From Zychaea mexicana (taxonomy: Eukaryota; Mucoromycota; Mucoromycetes; Mucorales; Lichtheimiaceae): a DNA stretch of 64,000 nt. Positions within the stretch are counted from its first letter, which is position 1, and each line of letters starts with the position of its first letter. The notes under the pieces are model-generated. The model searched no databases. It saw only the letters and a program-made list of their open reading frames with translations, and was not told where the DNA came from. Of the stretch, positions 12,301 to 23,800 are shown piece by piece. The translations under genes and the position numbers were made by a program. Where the stretch lies: positions 186,001-250,000 of the forward strand of contig NW_026516673.1 in the NCBI RefSeq assembly GCF_025766255.1. Reading direction: 5' to 3'.

Positions 12301-13094
12301 GAGTTGTCGGCGAAAGTCTTTGAACGTTAAGATCAGGGGGTTGCCCTGCCAATATCCTTTGCCTGTAGGAGCGGGACCCAGGTTATATGTAGTAGACAAT
12401 AATGCATGATCAGACCATGAGCTAGCGACATAGGATACTTCTCTGGTCTTCACTGTATTTTGGAATGCGGAGGAGGCTGCATAGATGTAATCAATAGTGG
12501 ACATTGTACTATCACCTCTACGGAAGGTCGGTTGTGGTGATTCTTGCTGATCTGGGGTGATGCAGTTGGTAAATTGGTGTTGGAGCATGTTGAACCAGGC
12601 TTGAGGTGCGTTGAGATGATATCCTGGTCTTTGAAGGCTATAATTGAAGTCTCCTGTGAGGATCAACCTTTCTCTGTAAGGTTGTTGTTGGTCAAAGATT
12701 GCTGAGTGGTATAGTGCTCCGAAAAATTGTCGTCTTTGGGTTGGTGATGTTGCGGGTGCGTAGATTGTGAGGATATAGAAAGGTTGAAAATGTTGTTGTT
12801 TATGTTCTACTTGGACTAGCAGGTGGCGCGGATTGTCTAGAGCCGAAATCTGTGAAAGTTTGAGATCTGCGCTGAGTGAGACGATGCCACAATGATTTGT
12901 CCAAAAGGATTGTGTTGCACTGAAATACGGTGAAATTTCTCCTCCTGTGATGATGTTGATATATGGGTTTCTTGCATGGTGATGATATGTGGTTGATGTT
13001 GTTTGATATGTCAAATGACATGTATTTTGTTGGTTGTAAGTAGTCCATTGTAATTGATGGATGCAATTGAGATATCGTTATTGTTTAATATCAT
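9310..13094 (-). pseudogene. LINE ORF2: endonuclease-reverse transcriptase, broken near its 5' end
   Basis: The ATG at 13094 opens a frame starting like an APE endonuclease (DISIASINYNGL). A TGA at 13013-13011 interrupts it. The conserved IITMQETH block lies after the stop in the same frame, but the long 1,234-codon frame (from 13014) is shifted relative to it, so a frameshift lies between about 12,965 and 12,905. In the long frame the endonuclease continues (LTGDFNYSL, SDHALLS). The reverse transcriptase follows with SPGTDGLPYGIW, DQEKAYDRI, QQRGLRQGDPLSP, the catalytic LAYADDICVF and YLGYPLS, and a C-terminal C-x2-C-x6-H-x4-C motif (CRICRSHTETLPHFLILC). Its job would be nicking target DNA and copying the element RNA. 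Catalytic residues of the polymerase are preserved, so the damage seems limited to the N-terminus. Confidence 0.9.
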
Positions 13095-13105
13095 TAAAAA
13101 AATTA

Positions 13106-14497
13106 TTATTGAGTATGGGGTGGAGGTTGACGCTCCTTTGAAATTTTTTGTTCATATTCGTGTAAACTGATGTCGCGTTGGCGTGAGAGGCGGACATACA
13201 GTACTTGTTGCAGATCGCTTGGTAAATCTGCTTCCTGCAAGATCTCCTTGACCGTATCCGAGAGTTCCATGTTATCGATCCAGTCCTTGGCCGGATTAAC
13301 TTGCGTTGCGAGCTCCTGTTCGTCAGCTAGGATCATTGGTCTATCGTTCTGATAGTCCGCAAATTCCATGGCAATTTCGTCGAGAGCTTGTTCAAGATAC
13401 CCTTGTTGCATCAGTGCTGAGGAGTTATCTGCGATGTTTTCGTTGTTGTTGTTGTTGTTCTTCTCATCGGTGGCGGTATTGTCGGCACCCAGGTCTTCCA
13501 GAGGCTCAAACCGATTGGTCAGTTGCCCCTTCTTTCCTTTTCCGGGCGCATGTTTGGATTTCGATAACTCCTGGGAGGGGGTTGTGTCATGCTTGTGACC
13601 AGTCTTGCGGCGGCTGGTTTTGTTGTTGCCCGGCGTCCATTCATCACTATTGTGTGTTGTGGGGCAGTTTGCAGCGTAGTGATTCTTACCACCACACTTG
13701 AAACATCCTTTCTGGTTGCGGCGGAAGCATGGACAGTCTTCAACGATATGTCCTAGCTCATGGCAGCGGGAACAGTGGAGGGGCATTTGGTCGAAATGTG
13801 CGTAGATTAAGTCATCCTTGTCACCGCACCAGGGGATATGGTGGTCAAGGGGAAGGAGCTGTTGATTATGGCGTGGCTGTATATCCAGAACGGCGAAACC
13901 GTTTCCCATGTATGCTTTTGTTCACGGGTCACAGTTGATACCAACGTCTAGGATGTCGCCATATGGACGAAACGTTTCGTGCAGTCTGCGTTCCAAATCT
14001 TCTTGACTGAGCAAAGGGAGATTTGTGAGACGAAGCTTTTTAATCTTTGCATTTTTTTCAAGAGCAGGCGTTGCACAGATCGTGATGGTCGGTGTGAACT
14101 CTATGCCCTTGTCGATGGCATGAGTTTGTTCTTTTTTAGTTTGGAGATTGATTTCAGCGACCACACGTTGTCCTTCACAATGTGTAAGGATGCCATTATT
14201 GATGGGATAAATCTTCATCAAAATATCGACTGCGTCGTCAACGGATCCTGGAATGGGGCTGATGTCAAGCATAATGCTGCCAGGCGAACGTCCAACTCGC
14301 CAAATGCGAGAGAAATAGCAAACTTTCTTCGCTTCGCTTGTGCTTAGTTGACATTGAGCATGAACGAGTGACACTCGTTCAGGTTGGGCAATGTGAGCCT
14401 ATGTCAGAACGGTTGGTGGGGAGGTGTAGATGGAGGGTTGTTGGTTGGTGCCCATATCACGCATAGGCAGTTTGGGAGGAATATCAGAAAGAGCCAT
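13106..14497 (-). pseudogene. LINE ORF1: nucleic-acid-binding Gag-like protein with two in-frame stops
   Basis: A single frame of about 464 codons runs from the ATG at 14497 (MALSDIPPKLPM) to the TAA at 13108-13106, interrupted by TAG after PPTVLT and TGA after VGINCDP. Both can be explained by one C-to-T change (CAG to TAG, CGA to TGA). Between the stops lies an RRM-like stretch (KKLRLTNLPLLSQEDLERRL). After the second stop come two zinc knuckles, CSRCHELGHIVEDC and CFKCGGKNHYAANC, then a Lys/Asn-rich tail. ORF1 proteins of this kind coat LINE RNA. Reading resumes in the same frame after each stop, so these are point mutations and not indels. Confidence 0.85.
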
Positions 14498-14773
14498 GAC
14501 TGTATTCAGTAATAAAACACAGAGCTGTAATTATTTAAAACACAGAACCCTTTAAAAATATCTTTTTAAAATTATTAGAAAATAAAAATAAATTGTCATA
14601 CTCCATTATACGCATTCTATAACAATGCCATTAATACACAACGTAGATTATATTTTTATGCATTTACTTGTAAAAAACCGAGCTATCTTGAGCACTTTCC
14701 AAGGAAGTGATAGACATTTTTATATTACAAAATGTGCGTTAAGTTTAAATACAAGGTTGTACATTCATCAGCT

Positions 14774-14846
14774 GGGCATGTGGCGCAATGGATAACGCAC
14801 CTGACTACGAATCAGGAGATCGTAGGTTCGACCCCTACCTTGCTCA
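14774..14846 (+). tRNA. tRNA-Arg (anticodon ACG)
   Basis: A 73-base cloverleaf. The acceptor GGCATG/CTTGCTC pairing runs from 14774 with one T-T mismatch. The D arm contains the A-box-like TGGCGCAATGG. The anticodon stem CCTGA/TCAGG has loop CTACGAA, giving ACG, which reads CGN arginine codons after A34 editing. The T arm is GTAGG-TTCGACC-CCTAC and serves as the B box. There is no intron. A T5 Pol III stop lies near 14884, downstream of a hairpin. Confidence 0.9.
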
Positions 14847-14855
14847 CAATCTTCA

Positions 14856-14888
14856 CTCACTACTGAATAAGTAGTGAGCAACATTTTT
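14856..14888 (+). terminator. Hairpin plus T-run downstream of tRNA-Arg
   Basis: CTCACTACT (14856-14864) pairs perfectly with AGTAGTGAG (14870-14878) around a 5-base loop, and TTTTT follows at about 14884-14888. Pol III needs only the T-run, so the hairpin's role is unknown. Confidence 0.5.
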
Positions 14889-17800
14889 AAATTTTCTCAA
14901 TCGACTCGTAACATTTTTGTTTGTTTTTTTTTGCTGACAGTGCTTTTTTGCATCTCACTGTACCTTTTCTTTTGCTACTGTTGAAGTTATACTATCATTG
15001 TTGCTCTTCAAACCATTAAGAATAGAACCATGAAAGATCAACGATGGCTTACTGCTTGCCCTAGCGCTACTACGCTGCTGGATATTGTATTCACTGTTAT
15101 GGCGTATCGGCGAATGCTGGCTCTTTGAATAAAATCGTCCACTTTGTAGGTTAAAATAATGTTTTAAGAAAAATGATAGGAATGAAAAAGAAATTGGGAT
15201 GAAGGAAAGGAATGCTACTGCTGTTAAAAAGATGTAGCGAATTTGCGTGAGAAAAGAAGATTGGTACTCCTCGTTGAGGTAGCGGAATATGATTTAATAG
15301 CTCGATGCATGCTCGTGATGGTACTACATTTGATAAAGAACTTTATTACCAGCGGCGGTATATATTCTCGTCCCACCCATGTCCCCATGAAGCCAAGTAT
15401 ATTTTGTGCAATGGTAACTGGTGCTATTAAGTCTTTCGCGAGCCACGTTTGATACCAAAAGTGACGATTAAATTTATGTTACGTTTGAAACTAAGTAAAC
15501 CAATAAACACGCAGCTTGTGCTGACGAATCGATAAATTGCGCATTATTAAGGGTAGCCCGAATCGCGCCAAGCGTTTTTCATCCACATGAAGCGGCTTCC
15601 CCAATACATCTCATCGATTGCGTCGATACCCCTGTCAGCCGTGGTAGTAGGCCGTTTTGCAAGGGTCTATGATGGTGCTATAAGTGCATTAAGCACATAT
15701 TTTATTATTGATGTAGTGTAGTACAGTAGTCATTCTCCATGATGTGATTTTGCTATTGACGACTCAATCGGAGATGGGGGTGGTGAGTTGTTTCGCGCGG
15801 TATCAATAATAAGATGCCTGACAATATGCGCCTACTATTTCGTCGTGCAGCACAAATCTCATATAAACCGTTTCCTTGCGAATCTTTTGTTCAGAGAAAT
15901 AAAATTTAGGGGGATGCCATATGATGTCAAATCGATTTATTTGGAATGTGATGGCAAATTTTCAATGACTTCTTTGTAACGATCATAAAATATTACAGAA
16001 ATAAAAAATGTCCTGTAGACTCGGCGACAATAACAGATATAATGTCCATAGTATTGGAAGGTCGTGTTTTTAAAAGATGCCCGGGTACAAACTGGTAAAA
16101 TTGTTTTGTTTGAGTTCGGATGTATTACGACACCATGAGGCTCGAAGGCATTGTCAAGTACATCATGGTAGTGTTGATAATGTTCATTTGCAACGCTAAA
16201 TTGTCACACCGCATAGACTTGAAAAGCCATCGTTACATTGACCAAGTGCTCTAAGCGGGGACGACAGGTGCTAAACCAAGTAGATAAATTTATTAGGAAG
16301 CTTAAAGATAAACACGTATATATACGCCACTAGTGTAATAAGATACAAAACGAAAAAAAAAACTGTCATCACTTTGCTATGCTCGGACTTTGTCTATTGC
16401 TGGTCACAGTATTTGACTCTTATTGTATTTAACTGTGTGGGGATCATGGCGTATAGCCTGCCAAAACAATACAAGCTAAAGATTTCATTGGTGTTGTCCC
16501 GTTCTGCATATGTAAAACGCTTACTTCGAAAAAACGTGCTCCAAGCATTCTCGTTGCTTCCCGAATCCCGACACCTGCTGCTTCAGGATCTATTTTGATT
16601 TCAACTCGAAGCTGCCGCGATGATGACAAATGCACTCGGCAAATAACTGAGAATGATCTGTGAAAAACGCGGTACTACTGCAGCCACCTGCATATATTGC
16701 TCTAAGAGACGGAGGTTTCTTGCGACGGTGTAAAGATCCATGTATGTTTTTAAGAAAAATAAAGGCCATGCAGTAGTTCTCAGTGAAGCCCGCTCTGTAC
16801 ATTAATCTGTCATTCTTTACCTTATCTAACCACTTACTATCATCATTGAAAACAGAAGAGCGCAGCGTAATCATCGACACATTTGAGCTCAAATGCTATG
16901 TGTGATAGCAATAGTCACAGGCGATAGTAGCAGTGATAACGGTTATGATTGTTGCAGAAGGTAATTTTTATGAGTAAGAACGCAACTGGATGTAGAAATA
17001 GTGAGCCGCTAACACTCATCGTCGTTGGCTTGTGCTTATTATAGAAACTGTAATTTTTTACTAGAGCCACAGAAACAGAGTGTATAAACTCCTGGACATA
17101 TATAATGTAGACCAGCAGCAGTCTCCACATTCACAAAAGCACTTTTGTAAAGAGAGGACATTCCTCGACTCGCTGCATCGAGACAGTAGATCACTTGAAA
17201 GACTTACTGGAGTGCTTAAAAGTGTTCCATGTCGCGCTCAAATAGGGTTTGTAGTATCTTACTTAAACAGTGAGTGAGCAATCTATAGACACACATTCTT
17301 ATTAGACGCTAATCAAACTCGAAAAGACAAATGCATGCTCTTACTATGATGAACTTGCGCCTAGAATTGAACTAGGGTATGCTATTTCCCACTTTTGCAA
17401 GATGCTTCCTTAAAGCGAGCAGCTATCAATGGTTGAGAGGAACGCAGTCCTAAGTTTAAAAGAGCACGGCACAACACCCGAAGCCGAAAGAAATGTCGTA
17501 GACCATAGGGCGTATAAAGGGACCACGTCGGTACAAGACCGCAAGTCAAAAATAAAAAGAGAGCCACGGAACAAGTGCAGGTGAACAAGTCAGCTTTGTT
17601 TCTATGACCAGAGAGAAAGTCCGATGGACTCGTCCTTGCGTCCGGCCGAATTAAGCAGGAAGAAGAGCATTTTGGCAGCCGACCATGCATCAAGTGGTAT
17701 GTCTCACCATGATCGTATCTGACCCGAAAGCTTCACGGCTTGCTTTAATTAAAAAAGGTGCCAAACCTCCTGCCAGAAAAAGACATAAGAGGTATTGAAA

Positions 17801-18026
17801 GCCTACATGTTATATTGAGTACTTAACTGCAACTAGACCTCGAAATTTCAAGTGCAGTGGAAAGGCGTTATTGGGAACAAAGAGGAAGACAGGGTACCAC
17901 TTTTATAGTTATAGCGATTGATGTCTTTGATATGTACTACGAAATTGTTGTCACAGAGTATGCTACGGGACTAATGAACTATACTAGGATACAATGGATA
18001 TACGTGCAAGCAGTCAACTTCTTTTT
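14889..18026. other. Gene-poor spacer
   Basis: About 3.1 kb of AT-rich sequence. All open frames are short (100 codons or fewer), carry no motif I recognise, and lack consistent splice structure. A degenerate tRNA-like T-arm is visible on the minus strand near 17,350-17,375 but does not fold into a tRNA. Confidence 0.6.
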
Positions 18027-19421
18027 TCAGTTGAGACGCTCGATAATGACAGGCCCATTATCGACCGACACCTGCGCTTTCGGATCAGTTTTCCTCACCA
18101 TGACTGGCGGCTTTGGATCCACACGGAGTTTCTTGGGACCAATCAGCATGTGATTCACCATCCAGTAGGCGTGTTCACTTTTCAGCCAGCTCGCACCTAG
18201 TATTATATCTGAGCCTATCTGTTGGTATACAAACATTGGGCACCGACCACGGTGTGCGCCAATTTTGATAGGCACCACGACAGCTTCTTTCACCACAATC
18301 ATTGGTTGGTGATTACTACCCCAGCATTTGAAGCGAGCAGAGGGGCTCAGTTTCTTTGGCATCATTCCTGCGCGGCGTACAACATCCTCCTTAATAAAAG
18401 ACACGCTCGCGTTGTTCGCCACGATAGCTTCAGATGTAACTTTGTCATTTACTAGGACTTCATAGTGTGGAGCGCGTTGCAACTGTACCCACTCTTCGCT
18501 GTCCTCGTAGTTACCATCAGCACCGATCGCGGCTGTAGTGGCAGTAGTAGTTGTGCGGTGGTTGCGGTCATTTGGTTGTAGAACTGACCTCTGTTGTTGT
18601 GATGCTCCATTTAAGCAATCAACGTCGTCATCCACAAGTTTCAGTCGGTCTCTGTCTCGTAGCACATATTTCTGTAGTTGCTCTTCCAGTTGAAAGCACC
18701 GTTCAATAAGCTGGTCTTCATTTTGTCGCGTCACTTGTAGTTCGTCAAATAGGCTTTCATTTTGCCAGATCGTTTCCCGCAGTTCAGCCTCCGACACACG
18801 TGATTGCATTTTGCATGAAACGTTGTCGTTTAAGCACTCCGTCAGCCTTTTCTCAGCCGTCGCCAGTTGCATCCGAGCCTCAACAAGGTCCGCTGTAGTT
18901 GTTACGTTTTCGTGTTGCTGTATCTTAAGCTGCCGCTCAATATCCTTGATGTCAATAAGAGGAGCGCCTTCCTGAACAGTAGTAGTACCCAGTGAGTCTG
19001 ATACCGCCTTCGTCGTTGATGGATCCACGGCATTCACGACCAAATTATGAAATCCAAAGACAGTTTTGCTCGCGTTAATGTTGTCTTGTATTGAACGATT
19101 GCCTTGTTGCACTTTTTCTTTTACTTGCTCCAACAGCGTTGCATTTTCAGCCTTTAAAAGCTGGCTCTGGTATTGAAGTTCTTCATGCTGAAGAGTCTTT
19201 TGAGCAATGGCTTTTCGGCCCTCGGTAATAAGTCGTTGAAAAGTGTTGCGTTGGTCGACTATGACACGTTGACAGTCGCTCAAGGCATCAATGACTCGAG
19301 CGAGTGTAGGTGGGTTGCTATTGCCGCTGCTGCTGTTGTTGTTGTGATATTGCGGTGGATTATCATAAGCAAAGGGAGGTGCTGATGGTGCACTAGTGGT
19401 GTCGGTAGCGCTGTGGTACAT
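18027..19421 (-). CDS. Coiled-coil protein with a retropepsin-like domain lacking the catalytic Asp
   Basis: One uninterrupted 464-residue frame from the ATG at 19421. The N-terminus is low complexity. Residues about 40-250 are rich in Glu/Gln/Leu heptads and likely form coiled coils (RLITEGRKAIAQKTLQHEEL; DELQVTRQNEDQLIER). Residues about 315-445 resemble the aspartic protease of LTR-retrotransposon Gag-Pol proteins: a strand reading YEVLVNDKVTSEAIVANNAS at the place of the active-site loop, and the conserved late block DIILGASWL near residues 405-413. Functional retropepsins have A-[LI]-[VI]-D-[ST]-G-A at the first block. Here it is A-I-V-A-N-N-A (332-338), so the catalytic Asp, Ser/Thr and Gly are all replaced. 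There is no reverse transcriptase, integrase or LTR nearby. I infer a domesticated, non-proteolytic Gag/protease-derived gene, or a decaying one still open. Confidence 0.7.
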   Translation of the reverse strand: MYHSATDTTSAPSAPPFAYDNPPQYHNNNSSSGNSNPPTLARVIDALSDCQRVIVDQRNTFQRLITEGRKAIAQKTLQHEELQYQSQLLKAENATLLEQVKEKVQQGNRSIQDNINASKTVFGFHNLVVNAVDPSTTKAVSDSLGTTTVQEGAPLIDIKDIERQLKIQQHENVTTTADLVEARMQLATAEKRLTECLNDNVSCKMQSRVSEAELRETIWQNESLFDELQVTRQNEDQLIERCFQLEEQLQKYVLRDRDRLKLVDDDVDCLNGASQQQRSVLQPNDRNHRTTTTATTAAIGADGNYEDSEEWVQLQRAPHYEVLVNDKVTSEAIVANNASVSFIKEDVVRRAGMMPKKLSPSARFKCWGSNHQPMIVVKEAVVVPIKIGAHRGRCPMFVYQQIGSDIILGASWLKSEHAYWMVNHMLIGPKKLRVDPKPPVMVRKTDPKAQVSVDNGPVIIERLN

Positions 19422-20898
19422 TTCTTTTTGACAATTTATACAGCGGAAGAAGAACCAAACAAAAAGGGATCCCTGCCTTTGTTTTTTCTTGTAAAGCTGT
19501 GCTTAGAGTAAGTAAATGACGTCTGATTTATTTCCTCTTTCCACGTTTTCTGTTTTGATGATCCATGTGCGTAACTTATCAGACTCATTGTTTCTGCTCG
19601 GTTAGTGGACAGATAACATTTATCTTCTTACAGCATTGGGAAGACTGGTATTCATTCGCGAGTACATATTACTATCCTCAAAGTACCCAGACTGTATGAT
19701 GATGCCATGATCAACGAAAACACACGACCTCTTATTCGTATTTTTGGTACTAAATTATGACTGAGATTGATAAGTCACATATGTTGACGGCACATAGAAT
19801 GTCAATGTGAAGACTCATATCTAACGTTTTCACGTGTCGATCGATACCTTTTCTACAACTTCAGATCCGTGGAAGCGAGCTCTTGAAGCTGCGCAATGCT
19901 TCTTACAGCTAGTAGAACATCTACGGCTAAGACATAGTGCTATCTTTTGATTCCCTTTCAGTAGATAAACTTTAGGTATAGATATGAAGTGCTATGGAGA
20001 TTGATATTTCATGAAACATACTACAGAACACGAACAATGCTTTGTGCCGAGTAACTGGTAACCGGATATTTAGTGGCATGTGGAGTACCTATAAGTGAAC
20101 TATACGTTTTTTGGAGCTGCATGCGGTGTGTCAATAACTGTTAATTTTCTTAAGTTTATATCCTCCCTGATTTATGCGTTTAAGCATATCCGCACGTGCT
20201 TCTTCTCTACAGATATAATTTCCTTTCTCCATCTATCATTGCTTATTTTCTGTTCTTAATGTACACATTGTCTTTCGACGAGAGGAAAACAGATAGTTGA
20301 GCGTATAATATGGTTGGCTTCTTTATTGGATCGGCATGTAATAGAAGCAGAAGAGTAATACTATGGAGACAATCATCCAGCAAAATGATACATACATAGT
20401 ATGACGGGTCTATGTATTCCTCTTTGAAACTAGCGGGAGATTGATGCAGTGAGCTACCCAGAGATAAGGTCTATTACTTTAGCAAATGGTCTAGAGATAA
20501 ACGTTGTCGTTGATGACAGTGATTGTTCAAGGTTGGGACCATCGAGATAAATTCTATCAAATTCGTCATCGTTAATGAAGAGCTACTTAAAAACAATTTC
20601 TGACCTTCACAAACACAATCCTTTTGTATGACTTGGCCTTCCGTGCCACCACTCAGTTTTTCAGATTGTGCTTCTACATCTATGGTTAGCTAATACTCTC
20701 ATACGTGATATAGGTAGAGACTTATATGGATAACTGAGGAAACATACTACACACTTCTGATCTCTGGTATTGACATATTCAATATGGATTTTATTACTGG
20801 GATTTTTTGTATTTTCAAAAGCAAAATATTGTATGTAAATGTTAATATGTGATGAAGCGGATATATGTTTGTATAGAGGATAAAGGACAAAAAGAACA
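19422..20898. other. Intergenic, no gene seen
   Basis: About 1.5 kb of AT-rich sequence between the retropepsin-like gene (its promoter side) and the 3' end of the Sel1-repeat gene. No frame, RNA or repeat could be supported. Confidence 0.6.
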
Positions 20899-23800
20899 TC
20901 ACATGATAATACAAGAAGTGGTTGTTCGAGGTCGTATACTGCGTCTTTCATGTTGTTGAAGTGTTACAGATTTGTACTGTCGTTCGGCTGCCGCTTTGTG
21001 ACCCTTGGCTCCTGCATTTTGATACAGTTCTTGTGCACGAAGAGAATCGCGGGGAACGCCAACTCCTGTCTCATAGTACCAGCTATATGCACAGACAAGG
21101 TCAATGTGTCAATATTAGATACAAAAAACCCTTTCTATTTTCCCTCTAACCAGCTCTCATAGACGTATGAATGATCCTATGCTTACCCTAATAGAAACAA
21201 AGCTTCATCCAATCCTCGATCTGCTGCCTTTTGGCACCAGCTAAACGCTGCATCCTCATTTCTCGCTGTTGCTGCAAGCCAACCAGAGACATCGCGTGCC
21301 AGTCGTTCGTCTTCAGTTAGCATATCGTTTGGACCACGACATCCACGATTGTACAGCCGGCTCAAGCCCAGCATGGCCTGTGGATGTTTGTGTTGTTTTG
21401 CTGCAAGGTCGTAGTATCCAAAACTCTTGGCAAGATGCATGGGCGCGCCATACATCCCGTACTCGTAGATGAAAGCAATTCTGCTTTGTGCATGGCTGTA
21501 GCCGAGCTGGGCAGCATGTTCGAAATAACGTAGTGCAGCAAGTTCGCCACCATAGCGATGGATCACCTCCCTACAAGCCCGTCCAAATTCAAATATGAAA
21601 AAGATGTACTCCTTTTCTTTTTTCCCGCGGCTTGGAAGGGGGAAAAACTTACATGGGAATATCAGCTTTTGGATATGTGTTGGTGAGAATTAGGCCAAAC
21701 AGGTAAGGTGGTTCAGGACAGGCTTCATTTGCTCTTTCAGCTGCTTGAGACAGCAGTTCCAGAGCAGAGGACATGTTTTGCCGTTGACCAAACTCGCCAT
21801 GAAGATGTACTTTTGCCATGCGCTACATATAAATATGGTTTTAAAATTACGTAGCCTTTGCTGGTGACGCGGTAATAAGACTTTTCTTGCTATAACCCAA
21901 TGAACATTGATGGTCATTGTATTCACAGTACTTACAAAGATAGCTTCGACAACACCCTGAGCAGCTGCACCCTTGTAATTGAGAAATGCTTGTCGAACAT
22001 CACCCGATCTTTCATAAGATACAGCGACTTTATGCATGGCTTCAGGAATTCCTTCGTTGGCAGCGATCTTGTATAACTTGAATGTCTTGGTTGAGTTCTT
22101 GGAAAACCCATATTTTCCTCTTTCCATCCATGTCGCTTGGAGGTAAGCAGCTTCGCCCACATTTTGTTTCGCTAACCGTTTGATCCACCGGATTCCCTCG
22201 TCCTCAAGCATCTTTTTCTTGCGTCGTTCCGAATCGTTCAGCCGGTGCTGTGTGGCTGTTGCTGCAGAAGAGGATGGTGATGGAGCCATTGGCGCCGAGC
22301 GAACACTGTCCAATGAAACGCGTGATGATGCGGCTGACTGGTACCCGTCCAACGACATGGGTCGTCCTACATCATTTCTTGGAGACGATGCAGACGATAC
22401 CACACTCGTACTGCTCCTCATCCCTTGATTCGAAAATTTTGACGACGATGGTATTCCTTCTCCCTGTCCACCTCCACCTCCTCCATAGAGTTCGGCAATT
22501 TCCAAAAGATATTTTGCATAGCTGAGCTGCACAACCGGATCCCCGGTCTTTTCCGCCATGCTGCGATATATTTTAATTGCGTCTGGATGATTTGTCAGGC
22601 TGTATGATGCTTTTGCATATTTTGAAAAATATGTCTTTTGCTTTTTCGTACTGCTGTTGTCGCCGTTGCTGTTGTTTTGGATAATGAACGATCCTTTTGC
22701 ATGTGTTGGCGTCATGGAAGCCATATGTGGGTGCTGACGTGAAGCCACGATAGGATGTTGATGTTGGAACTGTGGTGATAGTAGCGGTTGAGAAAGATAA
22801 CCAACGGTGGCCATGGAAGGTGTCCTGCTAGCCGGATTGCCACTGCCAGACAGAAGTGGAGACGACGGTGGGGAAAATGGCGCCAAGACCATTGATGGGG
22901 ACATTGGACGCGGTCTCGTATATGCCGGCGTTCCACGTGCGTATGGTCTACTGCTGCTGGTAGCGCCAGGAGGTGCAGGAGGAGGAAATCCGGGCTTTTC
23001 GATCTTTGTGGAATCTGAACGGATAACGCCGCCACTGCCCGGAGATGGAAACGGAGAGTCTTCCGAAGATGATTGTTGCCTGAATGTATCGAAACTGGAT
23101 CTCGACCTGTCTCCATGGTAATGTGTCGTCGGAGACAGTGTAGGTGTTGCTGGGCCACTGTTGTTGTTGTTGTTGTTGTTGTTGCCGCTGCTGCTGCTAC
23201 AAGGGGCTGCGCCAAGAACAACTGACGTCTTAATTGCGGGAGGTAGCTGACGCTCGTCGTCCATAACTTCTTCCTCCATCACTTTGGATTGTCGATTCGT
23301 TTTTTTACTGTTGGATTGTCCGGCACCTGCAATCTTCCACCCTTGCGCATACCAATGGCTTCCCACTGGTGTGGTTGGTGTCTCTACTGCTGCGGCTGCG
23401 GCAGGAGCAGCGGTAGTAGTTGCTGGATCTGAAGAGGACAGGGAGGGTTCCGTTGAAGGAGGTGTAGACAGTGCGTGTGCAGGTGGCGGTGGCGGTGGTG
23501 AAGAAGGGGATGGAACAACAGGGGCATCCTGGTTAATGTCTGCAGTGGTTTTGGCAGCAAGAGCAGCGTTGCTCATGTTGGGACTTGATGTATCGTTGCC
23601 CAATTCAGCAGCTGTTCTGTGGTCGTCTTCATCCTGATGTGTCTGATAATGGATAACTTCATGGTCGTCATCGTCATCGTCTTCTTCATTGTCAATCCTT
23701 GACGAGTTGGTGCTGTTGCTGCTGCTTAAAGTATCATCGGGATTCATCACCCGAAAAGTCATCCGGTTCGGACTAAGCTTGTCGATCGATGACTCGGAAG

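Larger units (their letters stand above)
9180..14522 (-). mobile_element. LINE (APE-type non-LTR retrotransposon), near full length, inactivated
   Basis: A 5.3-kb minus-strand element with ORF1 (14497 to 13106), ORF2 (13094 to 9310), a roughly 115-bp 3' UTR and a 15-base poly-A tail (T-run 9181-9195 on the plus strand). A short direct repeat AGCTGTA at 9173-9179 and 14523-14529 is a plausible target duplication; only about 25 bases lie upstream of the ORF1 start. ORF1 has an RRM-like segment and two CCHC zinc knuckles. ORF2 has an apurinic endonuclease, a reverse transcriptase and a C-terminal Cys/His motif. ORF1 has two in-frame stops, and ORF2 has one stop and at least one frameshift, so this copy cannot make intact proteins. 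The clade (Tad-like or L1-like) is not resolved by eye. Confidence 0.9.

Noticed and set aside
9646..12409. Plus-strand frames across the LINE
   Set aside because: Antisense shadows of the ORF2 coding sequence.
17340..17420. Possible tRNA on the minus strand with T-arm CCTAG-TTCAATT-CTAGG
   Set aside because: The acceptor and anticodon stems do not pair; at best a decayed tRNA fragment.
14889..18026. CRISPR, prophage or bacterial operon
   Set aside because: No regularly spaced repeats or prokaryotic gene signals anywhere in the window; the genes contain spliceosomal introns.
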